DNA of 64,000 nt. Origin: CAXQUZ01 sp942491145. Its GTDB lineage: Bacteria; Myxococcota_A; UBA796; UBA2385. The position numbers and the translations under genes were made by a program. The DNA is taken from the NCBI GenBank assembly GCA_942491145.1, contig CALOBC010000046.1, positions 113,865-177,864 of the forward strand, read 5' to 3'. The notes beneath the pieces are model-generated. The model was given only the letters and a program-made list of their open reading frames with translations. It ran no database searches and had not been told where the DNA came from. Within the stretch, counting starts at the first letter, position 1. Each line of letters starts with the position of its first letter. Shown piece by piece: positions 16,089 through 24,137 of this stretch.

Positions 16089-16844
16089 GTGAACATCGAC
16101 GAAGCAAAGCGCGCAGTGGGCCGGGCGGCAGCAGGCCACGTCACCGACCACATGCGGGTGGGACTGGGCACGGGCACCACGGTGCGGCACACCATTGTGG
16201 AGCTGGGCCGCCGGGTCGCCGAGGAGGGCTTGGTGTTCACCGCCGTGTCCACGAGCGAGGCGACCACCGCACTTGCGCTGCAGCACAGCATCACGCTGGT
16301 CGCGCTGGACGGCGCGGACCCACTGGACCTGGTCATCGACGGCGCCGATGCCTTCGACCCCGACCTCAACACCGTCAAGAGCGGTCGTGGGTCCTTGCTG
16401 CGCGAGAAGATCGTGGCCCAGGCCGGCCAGCGACTCATCGTGGTGTGTGATGCCCGCAAGCAAGTGCCCATTCTGGGGGACGTGCCGTTGCCTGTCGAAG
16501 TGGTGCCGTTCGGTTGGCAACACACTGCAGCACGGCTGTCCCGGGCCATCGGTGCACGCACCTCCATCCACCGCCAGGTGGGCTTGCCAGACGCCTTTGT
16601 CGGTGGAATTCGGGTGCCGGCCACTCGACTGGGCGGACCGGTGGTGACCGACCAAGGCAACTTGGTCATCGACCTCCACACGGGTCCCACCATCAGCGAC
16701 CCTGCCGGGGTCGAGGCCTGCCTGCACAGCGTGGCGGGTGTGGTCGCAACCGGCCTGTTCGTGGGCATCTGCGACATGGTCCTTGTGGGCGGTCACGGCG
16801 GCGTGCGCACCGTCCGTCGGCGGTCCCCGGGTGCGATCGAGTGA
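16089..16844 (+). CDS. rpiA: Ribose-5-phosphate isomerase A
   Basis: A 251-residue RpiA, interconverting ribose-5-phosphate and ribulose-5-phosphate in the pentose phosphate pathway. Motifs in order: RVGLGTGTTVRHTI, VSTSEATT, a DLVIDGADAFDPDLN loop (usual DGADE) and KSGRGSLLREKIVA, where K contributes to catalysis. The family's GGGGA loop reads SGRGS here, a mild departure. The start is GTG 16089 with GGGAGGT just upstream; the longer open frame has no ribosome site. The stop overlaps the next gene's start as TGATG, so translation of the two is probably coupled. Confidence 0.93.
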   Translation: MNIDEAKRAVGRAAAGHVTDHMRVGLGTGTTVRHTIVELGRRVAEEGLVFTAVSTSEATTALALQHSITLVALDGADPLDLVIDGADAFDPDLNTVKSGRGSLLREKIVAQAGQRLIVVCDARKQVPILGDVPLPVEVVPFGWQHTAARLSRAIGARTSIHRQVGLPDAFVGGIRVPATRLGGPVVTDQGNLVIDLHTGPTISDPAGVEACLHSVAGVVATGLFVGICDMVLVGGHGGVRTVRRRSPGAIE

Positions 16845-17794
16845 TGGTGTGGGGGTCATGGGTGGCCGTGCTCTCGGCGGCCACGGCGGCACCGTTGCTG
16901 GACCTGTCCGCACTCGCCCCAGCCGTTGCACACCACCCGGTCGCCAACCAAGGCCAGCAGCTCTGCACCAACCCAGAACTTGACGGAAAAACCCTTGCAG
17001 TCGCCATTGTCATCTATGGCCGACGGCCGGGACGCTCCGCCTGGGGCCACGCCAGCCTGCGGTTCTTGGCCTGCGACAACGGCCAGCTTCGGGACGTTGA
17101 GTTTGAGTACTACCGACTCGACAACACCACGGCGTCTTGGTTTGCGCTCGCCCACCCGGGGGAGCACTGGTACGAAGACCCCGCCTACATGAAGGCCCAG
17201 GCCAACCAGCTGGTGGTCTTGCGCAACGACCGGCCGGTGGACGGGGGCTGGTACCGCACGGAGCTGCTGAAGAACCGAGAGATCACCGAGGCGTGGATGC
17301 CGTGGTCGACGCCACTCTCAACGGAGCTGCTCCAGGCCCAGGACGCCCGCCACACCGAGCAGCTCCGGCGGCTGCGGGCCCACGAGGACCTCGCTTGGCT
17401 GGAGTACGAGGCCATGGGGGACAACTGCACGTTCCACATCCGCGAAGCGCTGGGTGCAGCCGCCGGGGGACCTGAAGGCGCGCTGGCCGGCAGTGTCTAT
17501 CCGATGGAGCTGCTGCGGGTTCTCGAAGACACCCCTGGCGTCCAGCTCGTTGTGCATCCCTCCGCGAGTGCCCTGCGCAAGCTGGAGCGGGCTGGCCACA
17601 CCATCGCATCGGGCGCGCCGAGCCCCTTGTTCCGTCCCGTGAAGCGGCGGCCAGTCTCGAAGCGACGCCGCAGCGCCCTCGCGGAGCGGTACGCAGTGGG
17701 CGCGAAGTCCACGATTGTGGAGCTGCTCATCGACGGTGGGGGCGCGCTGCCCCTGGCCGACAGCACCGGTGTCGAGACGCCCCCGACGCCGTGA
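16844..17794 (+). CDS. DUF4105-type exported protein
   Basis: A 316-residue protein with a signal sequence (residues 1-16). GRSAWGHASLRF (His69) and MGDNCTFHIREALG (Cys195) match the conserved His and Cys of DUF4105 proteins. One DUF4105 branch has been linked in Bacteroidetes to lipoprotein N-acylation, with Cys/His as the working pair; whether that applies here is open. Such a role would fit this lipoprotein-rich genome. The C-terminal ~60 residues are basic (KRRPVSKRRR) and look disordered. Starts inside the rpiA stop codon. Confidence 0.72.
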   Translation: MVWGSWVAVLSAATAAPLLDLSALAPAVAHHPVANQGQQLCTNPELDGKTLAVAIVIYGRRPGRSAWGHASLRFLACDNGQLRDVEFEYYRLDNTTASWFALAHPGEHWYEDPAYMKAQANQLVVLRNDRPVDGGWYRTELLKNREITEAWMPWSTPLSTELLQAQDARHTEQLRRLRAHEDLAWLEYEAMGDNCTFHIREALGAAAGGPEGALAGSVYPMELLRVLEDTPGVQLVVHPSASALRKLERAGHTIASGAPSPLFRPVKRRPVSKRRRSALAERYAVGAKSTIVELLIDGGGALPLADSTGVETPPTP

Positions 17795-17828
17795 ACGGTG
17801 GGGTTCACAACCTCGGCGGCAGCTTGAC

Positions 17829-17842
17829 CGCCCTTCGGGGCG
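17829..17842. terminator. UUCG-capped hairpin between convergent genes
   Basis: CGCCC-TTCG-GGGCG, a five-pair stem with a very stable tetraloop. It lies in the 57 bases between two convergent stop codons. There is no T-run, so any terminator function is uncertain. Confidence 0.4.
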
Positions 17843-17851
17843 CACACCCAG

Positions 17852-19288
17852 TCAGATGGGCAACCCAACCTTGGCGGGCGCCTTGTCGGGGGTCGGGTTG
17901 TCGGGAGTCGGGGCCTCAACTTCCACGGCGTCGGACGCTGGCGGGGGAGACGGCAGCGGCTCGGGGGCCCCGGGAACGGTCTCTACACCGAAGTACTCGA
18001 CGACCTTGCACATGGCCACACCGCCGTGGCCGGGGATGTCGATGCGCACCCGCGGATTGTCCCCAAACAACGGAACACCACCAAAGGCCCGCTCGGCACC
18101 GGCGTAGCCCGAGTTGTCCGCGGCGCGGTGCTGGAAGTGCATCATGAATGCAGCCCCCGCCTCGGCGCTCTTGCGGTAGCGCTCCACACGCTCGGCATCG
18201 CCGACCAACACGGCCATCCGCCACGCGTCGATGGTGGCTTCGAGCTTGAGGGTGTGGTTCCAGTTCGGGTGGCCCCGCCCATTGTTGGGCTTGTACCCGC
18301 CGACCCAGTCGCAGTGAGAAGTGTTCTCGCGGGTGTACTGCTTCTTGGCGACCTCGTCGGCCACCTCAAACACCAGCTCCGGGATCCACTTCTCTTCGGG
18401 CATCACCCGGTACAGCTCGGTCAGCGGCTCGTGGGCCCACAGTCCGTATAGATACGGATACTGGAAGTACTGCTTCTTGCCCCGCTCGTCGCGGTGCTCG
18501 TAGGCAAAGCGGGCCACTCGCTTGAGGGCGTCGATGTAGCGCGGATCCTCGGTGTACTCCCACAGCCGCCACAGGGCGTTGTGGAGCTGCTGCCACTGCA
18601 GCACACTGCCCATCGTCACCCGACCATCGTCGGCGATCTTGGACAGCAGGAACTCGCCCAGCCCCCGGATCTGGGTGTCCATCGAGCGGTCACCCGTGAG
18701 CACCGCCAAGTGGGACATTGCCATCGCGGACAAGGAGCTGGCCCCGAGGTCCTGGATCTTGACGTGCCCATCGCGGTCGACCTTGGCGCGCAGCATGATG
18801 GTGTTGAGTGCGGAGGTCGCCGCGAGCTTGAACTCGGGCCGCCCGCTGATCCGGTACATCCACGTGAGACTCAGCGCGCCAACCAGCTGGCGATGAATCA
18901 TCTCGGTGTCGCCGTTGGTGTTGGTGCGGGGGTCGTACTCGTACTGGAAAGGGTAGCAGGGCATGGACGTGCGCTCTTCGTCCATGCACGTCGGTGGCTT
19001 CTGAACACGAAGCGTGTAGTAGCCCATGGCCAGGGCACTGTAGGCCGTCGACATGTCCCCGTTGTCGCCACCCTCCAGCGGTAGCGGCATGGGCAACGAT
19101 GCCCACGTGGACGGGTCTTTCGGCAAGACGGCCCGGGGCAGCGTGTCGGAACCATAGGTGTAGGGACCAAAGGTCGGCGAGGGGCACGCTTCTTCGGTCA
19201 GCGGCGCACGCTTGGAGGTGCCGGACGGGTTGGCGCAGGACGCCAACAACAACACAACGGCAGGCAACAAGGCCCAAGAGGTCTTCAC
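17852..19288 (-). CDS. Lipoprotein with predicted alpha/alpha-toroid (six-hairpin) domain
   Basis: A 478-residue lipoprotein (lipobox LLASC). The mature part is almost all helix in repeating hairpins. Conserved-looking stretches are GGDNGDMSTAYSALAMGYY, MIHRQLVGALSLTWMYR, SVLQWQQLHNALWRLWEY and NWNHTLKLEATIDAWRMAVL, and the tail is Pro-rich. This repeat of paired helices with aromatic and acidic ends resembles the (alpha/alpha)6 fold of sugar epimerases and glycoside hydrolases, but no family is certain. GTG 19286-19288 overlaps the Memo-like stop as GTGA and gives a textbook signal peptide; translation is probably coupled. Confidence 0.65.
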   Translation of the reverse strand: MKTSWALLPAVVLLLASCANPSGTSKRAPLTEEACPSPTFGPYTYGSDTLPRAVLPKDPSTWASLPMPLPLEGGDNGDMSTAYSALAMGYYTLRVQKPPTCMDEERTSMPCYPFQYEYDPRTNTNGDTEMIHRQLVGALSLTWMYRISGRPEFKLAATSALNTIMLRAKVDRDGHVKIQDLGASSLSAMAMSHLAVLTGDRSMDTQIRGLGEFLLSKIADDGRVTMGSVLQWQQLHNALWRLWEYTEDPRYIDALKRVARFAYEHRDERGKKQYFQYPYLYGLWAHEPLTELYRVMPEEKWIPELVFEVADEVAKKQYTRENTSHCDWVGGYKPNNGRGHPNWNHTLKLEATIDAWRMAVLVGDAERVERYRKSAEAGAAFMMHFQHRAADNSGYAGAERAFGGVPLFGDNPRVRIDIPGHGGVAMCKVVEYFGVETVPGAPEPLPSPPPASDAVEVEAPTPDNPTPDKAPAKVGLPI

Positions 19289-20250
19289 TTCCACAGTACA
19301 CCACCGGGGTAGCCGACCACGCTCTCGGGGTCCTTGGACTTGTGCAGGTTGGAGCCCAGGGTGGTCCACTGCATCGGCTTCTTGCCCAGCTTGGCCAGGG
19401 CGTGCATGCCCACCGCGGCCGGGAACTCCGCGCACGTCGTCACCTTCTCAGACTTCACGTAAGAGTAGATCTTGTCGACGTCATAGTTTTGGATGGCCTC
19501 CAGCACGACGGGATCGTGCTCTTCGGCGACAGCAAGGGGCTGGTAGTGGGTCAGGTCCACGGTGATGACCAGCGAGAAGTCCGTGCCGGCGTCTTCGAGC
19601 TCTTGCAGGAACGCCGCGAGGCCATCCCCCAGGTTCGAGATGGCCGCCGGGGAGACACCGCGAAAGTGGCCTTTCTCGTTGTCCTTGAGCCCGATGACGA
19701 CCAAACGGGCATCGGGACGCCGCTCCGCGAGGAACGGAAGCTGCATCTCGACCTCGTGGTGCATGAACGCCCGACGGCTCGGGGTGAGGGCGGGCATGTG
19801 GTGCAGCGCCCGCGCCGTCAGGTCCTTGTCGGTGGCGAAGGCATGGCCGGGAATGTGCCAGGGGCCGCCATCCCAGATGGCCATGCGGGCGCCCTCACGA
19901 AAGTGGTTGGGGGCCAGGATGATGACCACTTCACCCACGTCCGCCCGGGCCCAGACCTCCGCCGCGGTGGGGCCGGAGTACTCCAGGCCCGCGTGGGGCG
20001 TGAGCAGCGCGTAGGCCTTGCCTTCGACCTTGGCATCGGTGTTGTCGAGCAAGGTCTTGACCCGTGCGCTGAGCTTGGTCGGGTCGGAGGGATACCAAGA
20101 GCCGGCCTTGGTCCACGAGCGACCGTCGGGCTGGTCGGTCATCGGCTGAACCACAGGGCCCGATGGCGGGGCAGACGCTGTGCCACAGGCGCTCAGCGCT
20201 CCGGCGAGGCAGAGATCCAAGAGGCGCCGGTGGGCGCGGGGGCGAGGCAC
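19285..20250 (-). CDS. Memo-family protein with lipoprotein signal
   Basis: A 321-residue Memo/AmmeMemoRadiSam-B family protein. Motifs in order: LLTPHAGLEYSGPTAAE, IILAPNHF, MHHEVEMQLPFL and TVDLTHYQPL. These match the conserved His, Asp and Glu residues that bind iron in Memo. Unusually, a signal peptide with lipobox LSAC precedes the domain, placing it on the envelope. The usual partners AMMECR1 and radical SAM are not adjacent; instead it overlaps a toroid-fold lipoprotein. Start GTG 20248-20250. Confidence 0.85.
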   Translation of the reverse strand: MPRPRAHRRLLDLCLAGALSACGTASAPPSGPVVQPMTDQPDGRSWTKAGSWYPSDPTKLSARVKTLLDNTDAKVEGKAYALLTPHAGLEYSGPTAAEVWARADVGEVVIILAPNHFREGARMAIWDGGPWHIPGHAFATDKDLTARALHHMPALTPSRRAFMHHEVEMQLPFLAERRPDARLVVIGLKDNEKGHFRGVSPAAISNLGDGLAAFLQELEDAGTDFSLVITVDLTHYQPLAVAEEHDPVVLEAIQNYDVDKIYSYVKSEKVTTCAEFPAAVGMHALAKLGKKPMQWTTLGSNLHKSKDPESVVGYPGGVLWK

Positions 20251-20362
20251 AGAAGACTCCGGGGGGCAGGGTCGGCGATGGGCGGCGTCGACCGGGGGGA
20301 ACCGGTCGGAGCTTGCAAGACGCGCACGCTATCACGGACGGGTGGGGGGCTCAGGCCACCCC

Positions 20363-21145
20363 TCACATCCACGCGCCATTGTTCATGTCGAGGCTCTGGC
20401 CGGTCACGCCGCAGCCATCGGGGGACACGAGCCACGCGACGAGGCCGGCAATGTGGGCGGGTTCGCTCATCCGTCCGGTGGGCACAGCCGACATCGCCTC
20501 GGCCAGGGCCGCGTCGTAGGAGATGCCCATGCCGTCGGCCATGGCTTGGATGCCCTGGCGGGCCATCGCAGTGTTGACCCAACCCGGGCAGACCGCATTG
20601 ACCTGAATGCCCTCGGATGCGAATTCTTGGGCCAACGCACGGGTGAGCCCCAGCAGACCGGCCTTGCTGGCGCAGTAGCCGGTGTAGCCCGCCACCCCGA
20701 TTCGCCCGAGAATGCTGGACACGACAACCATGTGGCGAGGCTGGGGACCGGCGAGCAGGTGGCGCTGGGCCGCCCGCAGACACGAGTAGGTGCCCACCAG
20801 GTTGGTCTGGACGAGGTCGTCGAAGCGGTCATCGGCGCCGGGCATGTTGGCCCCGCCGATGCCGCTGTTCGCCACCACACCCCGCAGGGGCCCCAAGGTG
20901 TCCACTGCCACGGCAAACGCTTGATCCACGGCGTCTCGATCACGGATGTCCACGCCACCCACGTGCACATCCGTCACCCCCAAGGACCGCAGTGCGTCGG
21001 CCGTCTCGTGCAACCGGTCGGTGCTGCGCGCGAGCAGCGAGAGCTTCGCGCCTTCAGCACCCAGCCGCAGTGCGATGGCCCGGCCGATGCCGGTGCCTGC
21101 ACCGGTGACCACGAAGTGTTGTGCGCTCTGGCGAGACTCTGTCAT
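20363..21145 (-). CDS. Short-chain dehydrogenase/reductase (ketoreductase-like)
   Basis: A 260-residue SDR. The cofactor loop TGAGTGIG is at 14-21, with VANSGIGG for the adenine side. The catalytic set is Ser143/144 (VVSSILG), Tyr157 and Lys161 (GYCASKAG), and the C-terminal loop AVCPGWVNTAMA follows. An Arg in the second strand (LARS) favours NADPH. The C-terminal half resembles polyketide or 3-oxoacyl ketoreductases and hydroxybutyrate dehydrogenases. Alone on its strand; substrate unknown. Confidence 0.9.
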   Translation of the reverse strand: MTESRQSAQHFVVTGAGTGIGRAIALRLGAEGAKLSLLARSTDRLHETADALRSLGVTDVHVGGVDIRDRDAVDQAFAVAVDTLGPLRGVVANSGIGGANMPGADDRFDDLVQTNLVGTYSCLRAAQRHLLAGPQPRHMVVVSSILGRIGVAGYTGYCASKAGLLGLTRALAQEFASEGIQVNAVCPGWVNTAMARQGIQAMADGMGISYDAALAEAMSAVPTGRMSEPAHIAGLVAWLVSPDGCGVTGQSLDMNNGAWM

Positions 21146-21271
21146 GGGGACCTCCTGGGTTGTGGAAGCCTATGTCATCGGCCATGGCGGAGGCCGCAAG
21201 GCTCCTTGTCGACCCAAGTTGATCCGCGGGGACCGCCGCACCTCCCCGCCCCGACCCGATAGGCTGCCGGC

Positions 21272-22819
21272 GTGTCCACCCCGCCTGAATCCACCGGACG
21301 ACTGTTCTTCGGTGCTGCCCTCATCACCGCAATTGTCGGCGCGCGCTTGCTGTGGGAGCCCGGCTTGCTCGGCAGTCCCGCCGGGGAGGTCTGGGGCCAC
21401 GCTTGGGTGCAGTGGTGGCACGCCCTCGCGCTGCCCAGCTGGCCGGAAGGGCCCGGCGCGTGGCTGGTCTCGCCCCGCCCATGGCCGGTCGTCGATCCCC
21501 TGCCGACCGCACTTGCCGCTGGATTGGGCCGCCTGCTCGGCCCGACCGCCGGCTACAATCTGTGGGTGCTGTTGGCCGTGTTCATGTCGTTTGTGGGGGG
21601 CGCGCGGCTCGCCCGAAGGCTGGGCGGTGACCCCTCGGTCGGCGGGGTGGCCCTCGCCCTGGCCCCTTCGCTGCTGGGGGCGGCCGCTTCGGGACTCACC
21701 GAAGACCTCGCCGTTGGACTGGCCGCATTGACCTTCGCCGACTTGGGGCACCGAGATCCATGGCGAGGCGCCCGCGCCGGTGTCTGGCTGGCGCTGCTGT
21801 GTACGTGTGGGCTGGTGCTCGGCTGGGCGACTGGACTGATCGCACTGGGGCTCGGGCTCGCCTTCGTCCGCCAGGATCGCCTGAGGCTCAAGGGTCTGGT
21901 GCCCGCTGGGCTGTTGGCGGTCGCCGCCGCCGCCGCCCTCGGAAGCCTCCACGGGGGCCGCCTCGGGGGCCATGGCCACCGCCTGGGGACCGCGATGGAG
22001 CGCACCGAGCCCCTGTGGAGGCTCAACCCCACACGGGGCGTGGATGTGCTCAGCTACGTCGTTCCCGGCAGGGTGGACCCGGGCGATGCCCTCGTGCGAA
22101 TGCACCCTGGCTACCTGGGCCTCAGCTTGCTGGGCCTGGCATGCTTCGCCGGGCGAAGCCGCTGGTGGTGGGTCCTCGGAGCGGTCCTGCTCGTGGCCCC
22201 GGGGCACCACCTCGCCGCCGCCGGCAGCCCCCTCGGGGTCCAGAACCCGTTTGCCGCCGGGCTGGGGCTGCTGCCCTTTGGTGAGCTCGTGAACCACCAC
22301 GGACGCCTGCTCTTGCTCGGTGCCGTCGCCCTGTCCGCCCTCGCTGCGGTCGGGGCCACAAGGCGGCTGGGCGCCCGGGCACCGTGGATGGCCATCGTGG
22401 TCGGTCTGGATCTCGCACTGCTCGGCCCTGTGCCCACGCCGCTGCCCACTGCCCCCCCCTCGGGACAAGCGCTGTTGTCGTCCCTCGGTGAGCTCCCCGA
22501 CGGTCCGCTCTTGCAGCTCCCCGCCGGTGGTCCCGGCGTGCACCCTCAGCTTCCCCTGTTCCAACAGCGCTTCCACCAGCGCCCCCTCGTCAAAGACCCC
22601 AACGTGCCCGGCCTGCCGCTGAACCTTCGGGACAGCCCCCTCGGGCCCTGGCTGGGCAGCATCGGTCATCCCGGAGGACCGCCCCCCCCCGAGACGGTGC
22701 TCTGGCCCGACGAGGTCGCGGTGATTGTGGTCTGGGAGCCTTGGGTGAGCACAGTGGTCGCAGGACTTGGCCCACCGGCGGTTCAGGGCCCGGAGGGTGC
22801 CGCTTGGATCGCCCCTTGA
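21272..22819 (+). CDS. Polytopic membrane protein, GT-C glycosyltransferase-like
   Basis: A 515-residue protein with about ten membrane helices, from RLFFGAALITAIVGARLLW to the WMAIVVGLDLALLGP region, and a C-terminal exported domain of about 130 residues. The layout (loop after the first helix with WGHAWVQWWHALALP, then alternating helices, then a soluble tail) resembles GT-C glycosyltransferases such as the YfhO type. The acidic catalytic residue expected in the first loop is not clear, so function is open. The start is GTG 21272. The end overlaps the convergent lipocalin gene by 37 bases. Confidence 0.6.
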   Translation: MSTPPESTGRLFFGAALITAIVGARLLWEPGLLGSPAGEVWGHAWVQWWHALALPSWPEGPGAWLVSPRPWPVVDPLPTALAAGLGRLLGPTAGYNLWVLLAVFMSFVGGARLARRLGGDPSVGGVALALAPSLLGAAASGLTEDLAVGLAALTFADLGHRDPWRGARAGVWLALLCTCGLVLGWATGLIALGLGLAFVRQDRLRLKGLVPAGLLAVAAAAALGSLHGGRLGGHGHRLGTAMERTEPLWRLNPTRGVDVLSYVVPGRVDPGDALVRMHPGYLGLSLLGLACFAGRSRWWWVLGAVLLVAPGHHLAAAGSPLGVQNPFAAGLGLLPFGELVNHHGRLLLLGAVALSALAAVGATRRLGARAPWMAIVVGLDLALLGPVPTPLPTAPPSGQALLSSLGELPDGPLLQLPAGGPGVHPQLPLFQQRFHQRPLVKDPNVPGLPLNLRDSPLGPWLGSIGHPGGPPPPETVLWPDEVAVIVVWEPWVSTVVAGLGPPAVQGPEGAAWIAP

Positions 22820-23391
22820 GCGCTCTTCAAGGTGTGCACCGGTGGGTACGCACTCTCCCAAAGCACCGATAGAGAGGGCATCTTGGAGATCTCCAAGTGG
22901 GCCTGCGCCCGATCGTCGTCGGCCAGGTCCAACGAGCGGGACAACAGGTCCATGCCCGCCGGTGTGGCCGCAGTGGCCGAAAAGTAGCTGACCGCCCACG
23001 CTCCCTCAGGGTCCATTGCCACGATGAAGCACTGGCTGCGCAGGCTGGCGAGCAGGCCGCTGCCTTGCCACTGAAAGTGCCCCGTGCGGGTGAGATCCAG
23101 GGTGTCGATTCCCTCGATGGTGCGCTCCCGACCGTTCTTCAGGAAGACCACGGTGTCGCTCCAGCGGGCCGCGCCGGTCTTCGGATCCGGCGACAACGGC
23201 GCATAGGCCAGACGGGGGTCCGTGCGGTCCTGCCAGAAGTCGAGGGTGGTGCCCACCACGAACCAGGTGCCCATCAGCGCCGCTGGATCGAGGTCCACCA
23301 GGGTCTCGGCGGGGACGTCCTGCATTGCAGAAGCGGGGGGCACGGGCCGAGCACAGCCCATCGCCAGGATCACCATGAAGCGGGCGTTCAC
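22783..23391 (-). CDS. Lipocalin family protein, bacterial Blc-like
   Basis: A 202-residue lipocalin. Conserved block one is LMGTWFVVGTTLDFW, and the beta-barrel has TVVFLKNGRERTIEG, GHFQWQGSGLLASLRSQC and AWAVSYFSATAATPAGMDLLSR, the order of bacterial lipocalins that bind lipids or hydrophobic ligands. The N-terminus has a short hydrophobic stretch ending AMGC, a weak lipoprotein signal. The start is GTG 23389-23391 behind GGAGGGACC, overlapping the AlkB stop as GTGA. The longer open frame runs into the AlkB gene and is not real. Confidence 0.82.
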   Translation of the reverse strand: MNARFMVILAMGCARPVPPASAMQDVPAETLVDLDPAALMGTWFVVGTTLDFWQDRTDPRLAYAPLSPDPKTGAARWSDTVVFLKNGRERTIEGIDTLDLTRTGHFQWQGSGLLASLRSQCFIVAMDPEGAWAVSYFSATAATPAGMDLLSRSLDLADDDRAQAHLEISKMPSLSVLWESAYPPVHTLKSAQGAIQAAPSGP

Positions 23392-23993
23392 GGTCCCTCC
23401 ATCTGTCGCCAAGTCAGGTTGATCCGCGCGCCCACGGGCTTGCGGGTGCGGGGGACCGCGTGCTGCCAGTCTCGCAGCACGGCGCCGTCCATCACCAACA
23501 AGCTGCCCGGGGTGAGGTCGACGGAGAGGGTCTGTCGGGGGCGATTGTCGCTGGGGCTTGCTCGAGTGCGCAGCCGAAACCGCCGTGTCGCCCCGAGGCT
23601 GAGGCTCGCCACCGCCGGCTGTCCACCATGGGGGTAGTCGTCGTCGGTGTGCCAGCCCATGCTGTCGCTCCCGTCTCGATACAGATTGGCGAGAACACTG
23701 TTGAACGGCACCCCCAGGGCGTCTTCGATCCGGCGCTGCAGCCCGGTGAGCGTGGGCCCGAGCGCCCGTGGCGGATGGTGGACCCCCGAGTATGCATAGC
23801 CATGAGGACCAAACATCTGGATGCGCCGGGGCATCGGCACCGTTCGTCCAAAGATCGTGAAGGTGTGGGACTCCCACGGCACCTCGACCCGCAACATCGC
23901 CAGCGCTTCGGCGGCAGCGACATCGGTCAAGAAGGCCCTGTCGATCCGCAACCCCGGCGGCCAGCCCGGCGCTGTCTGAAGCGAGGTTGCCAA
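23388..23993 (-). CDS. AlkB-family 2-oxoglutarate/Fe(II) dioxygenase
   Basis: A 201-residue AlkB-like enzyme, predicted to remove alkyl groups from nucleic acid bases. Iron ligands are His and Asp in MGWHTDDD and the distal His in WQHAVPRT. The 2-oxoglutarate Arg is in ARINLTWR. Substrate-binding elements FNSVLANLYRDG and VASLSLGATRRFRLR are also present. The start is TTG 23991-23993 directly after an in-frame TGA, with a good AGGAAG ribosome site. Forms a two-gene unit with the lipocalin. Confidence 0.93.
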   Translation of the reverse strand: MATSLQTAPGWPPGLRIDRAFLTDVAAAEALAMLRVEVPWESHTFTIFGRTVPMPRRIQMFGPHGYAYSGVHHPPRALGPTLTGLQRRIEDALGVPFNSVLANLYRDGSDSMGWHTDDDYPHGGQPAVASLSLGATRRFRLRTRASPSDNRPRQTLSVDLTPGSLLVMDGAVLRDWQHAVPRTRKPVGARINLTWRQMEGP

Positions 23994-24137
23994 TCAATCT
24001 TCCTATGTTGGCCGGTCGCGGCCATGACGGTCCGGTGACGCCGTCCCGGGGGTCCAGCGGCATCGGTTAGCCGCGCCGCGAGGGCTCGGAAAGCGCCCAG
24101 GTGAGGCGTGTCCCGGCCCAGACTCAATGGAGGCCGG

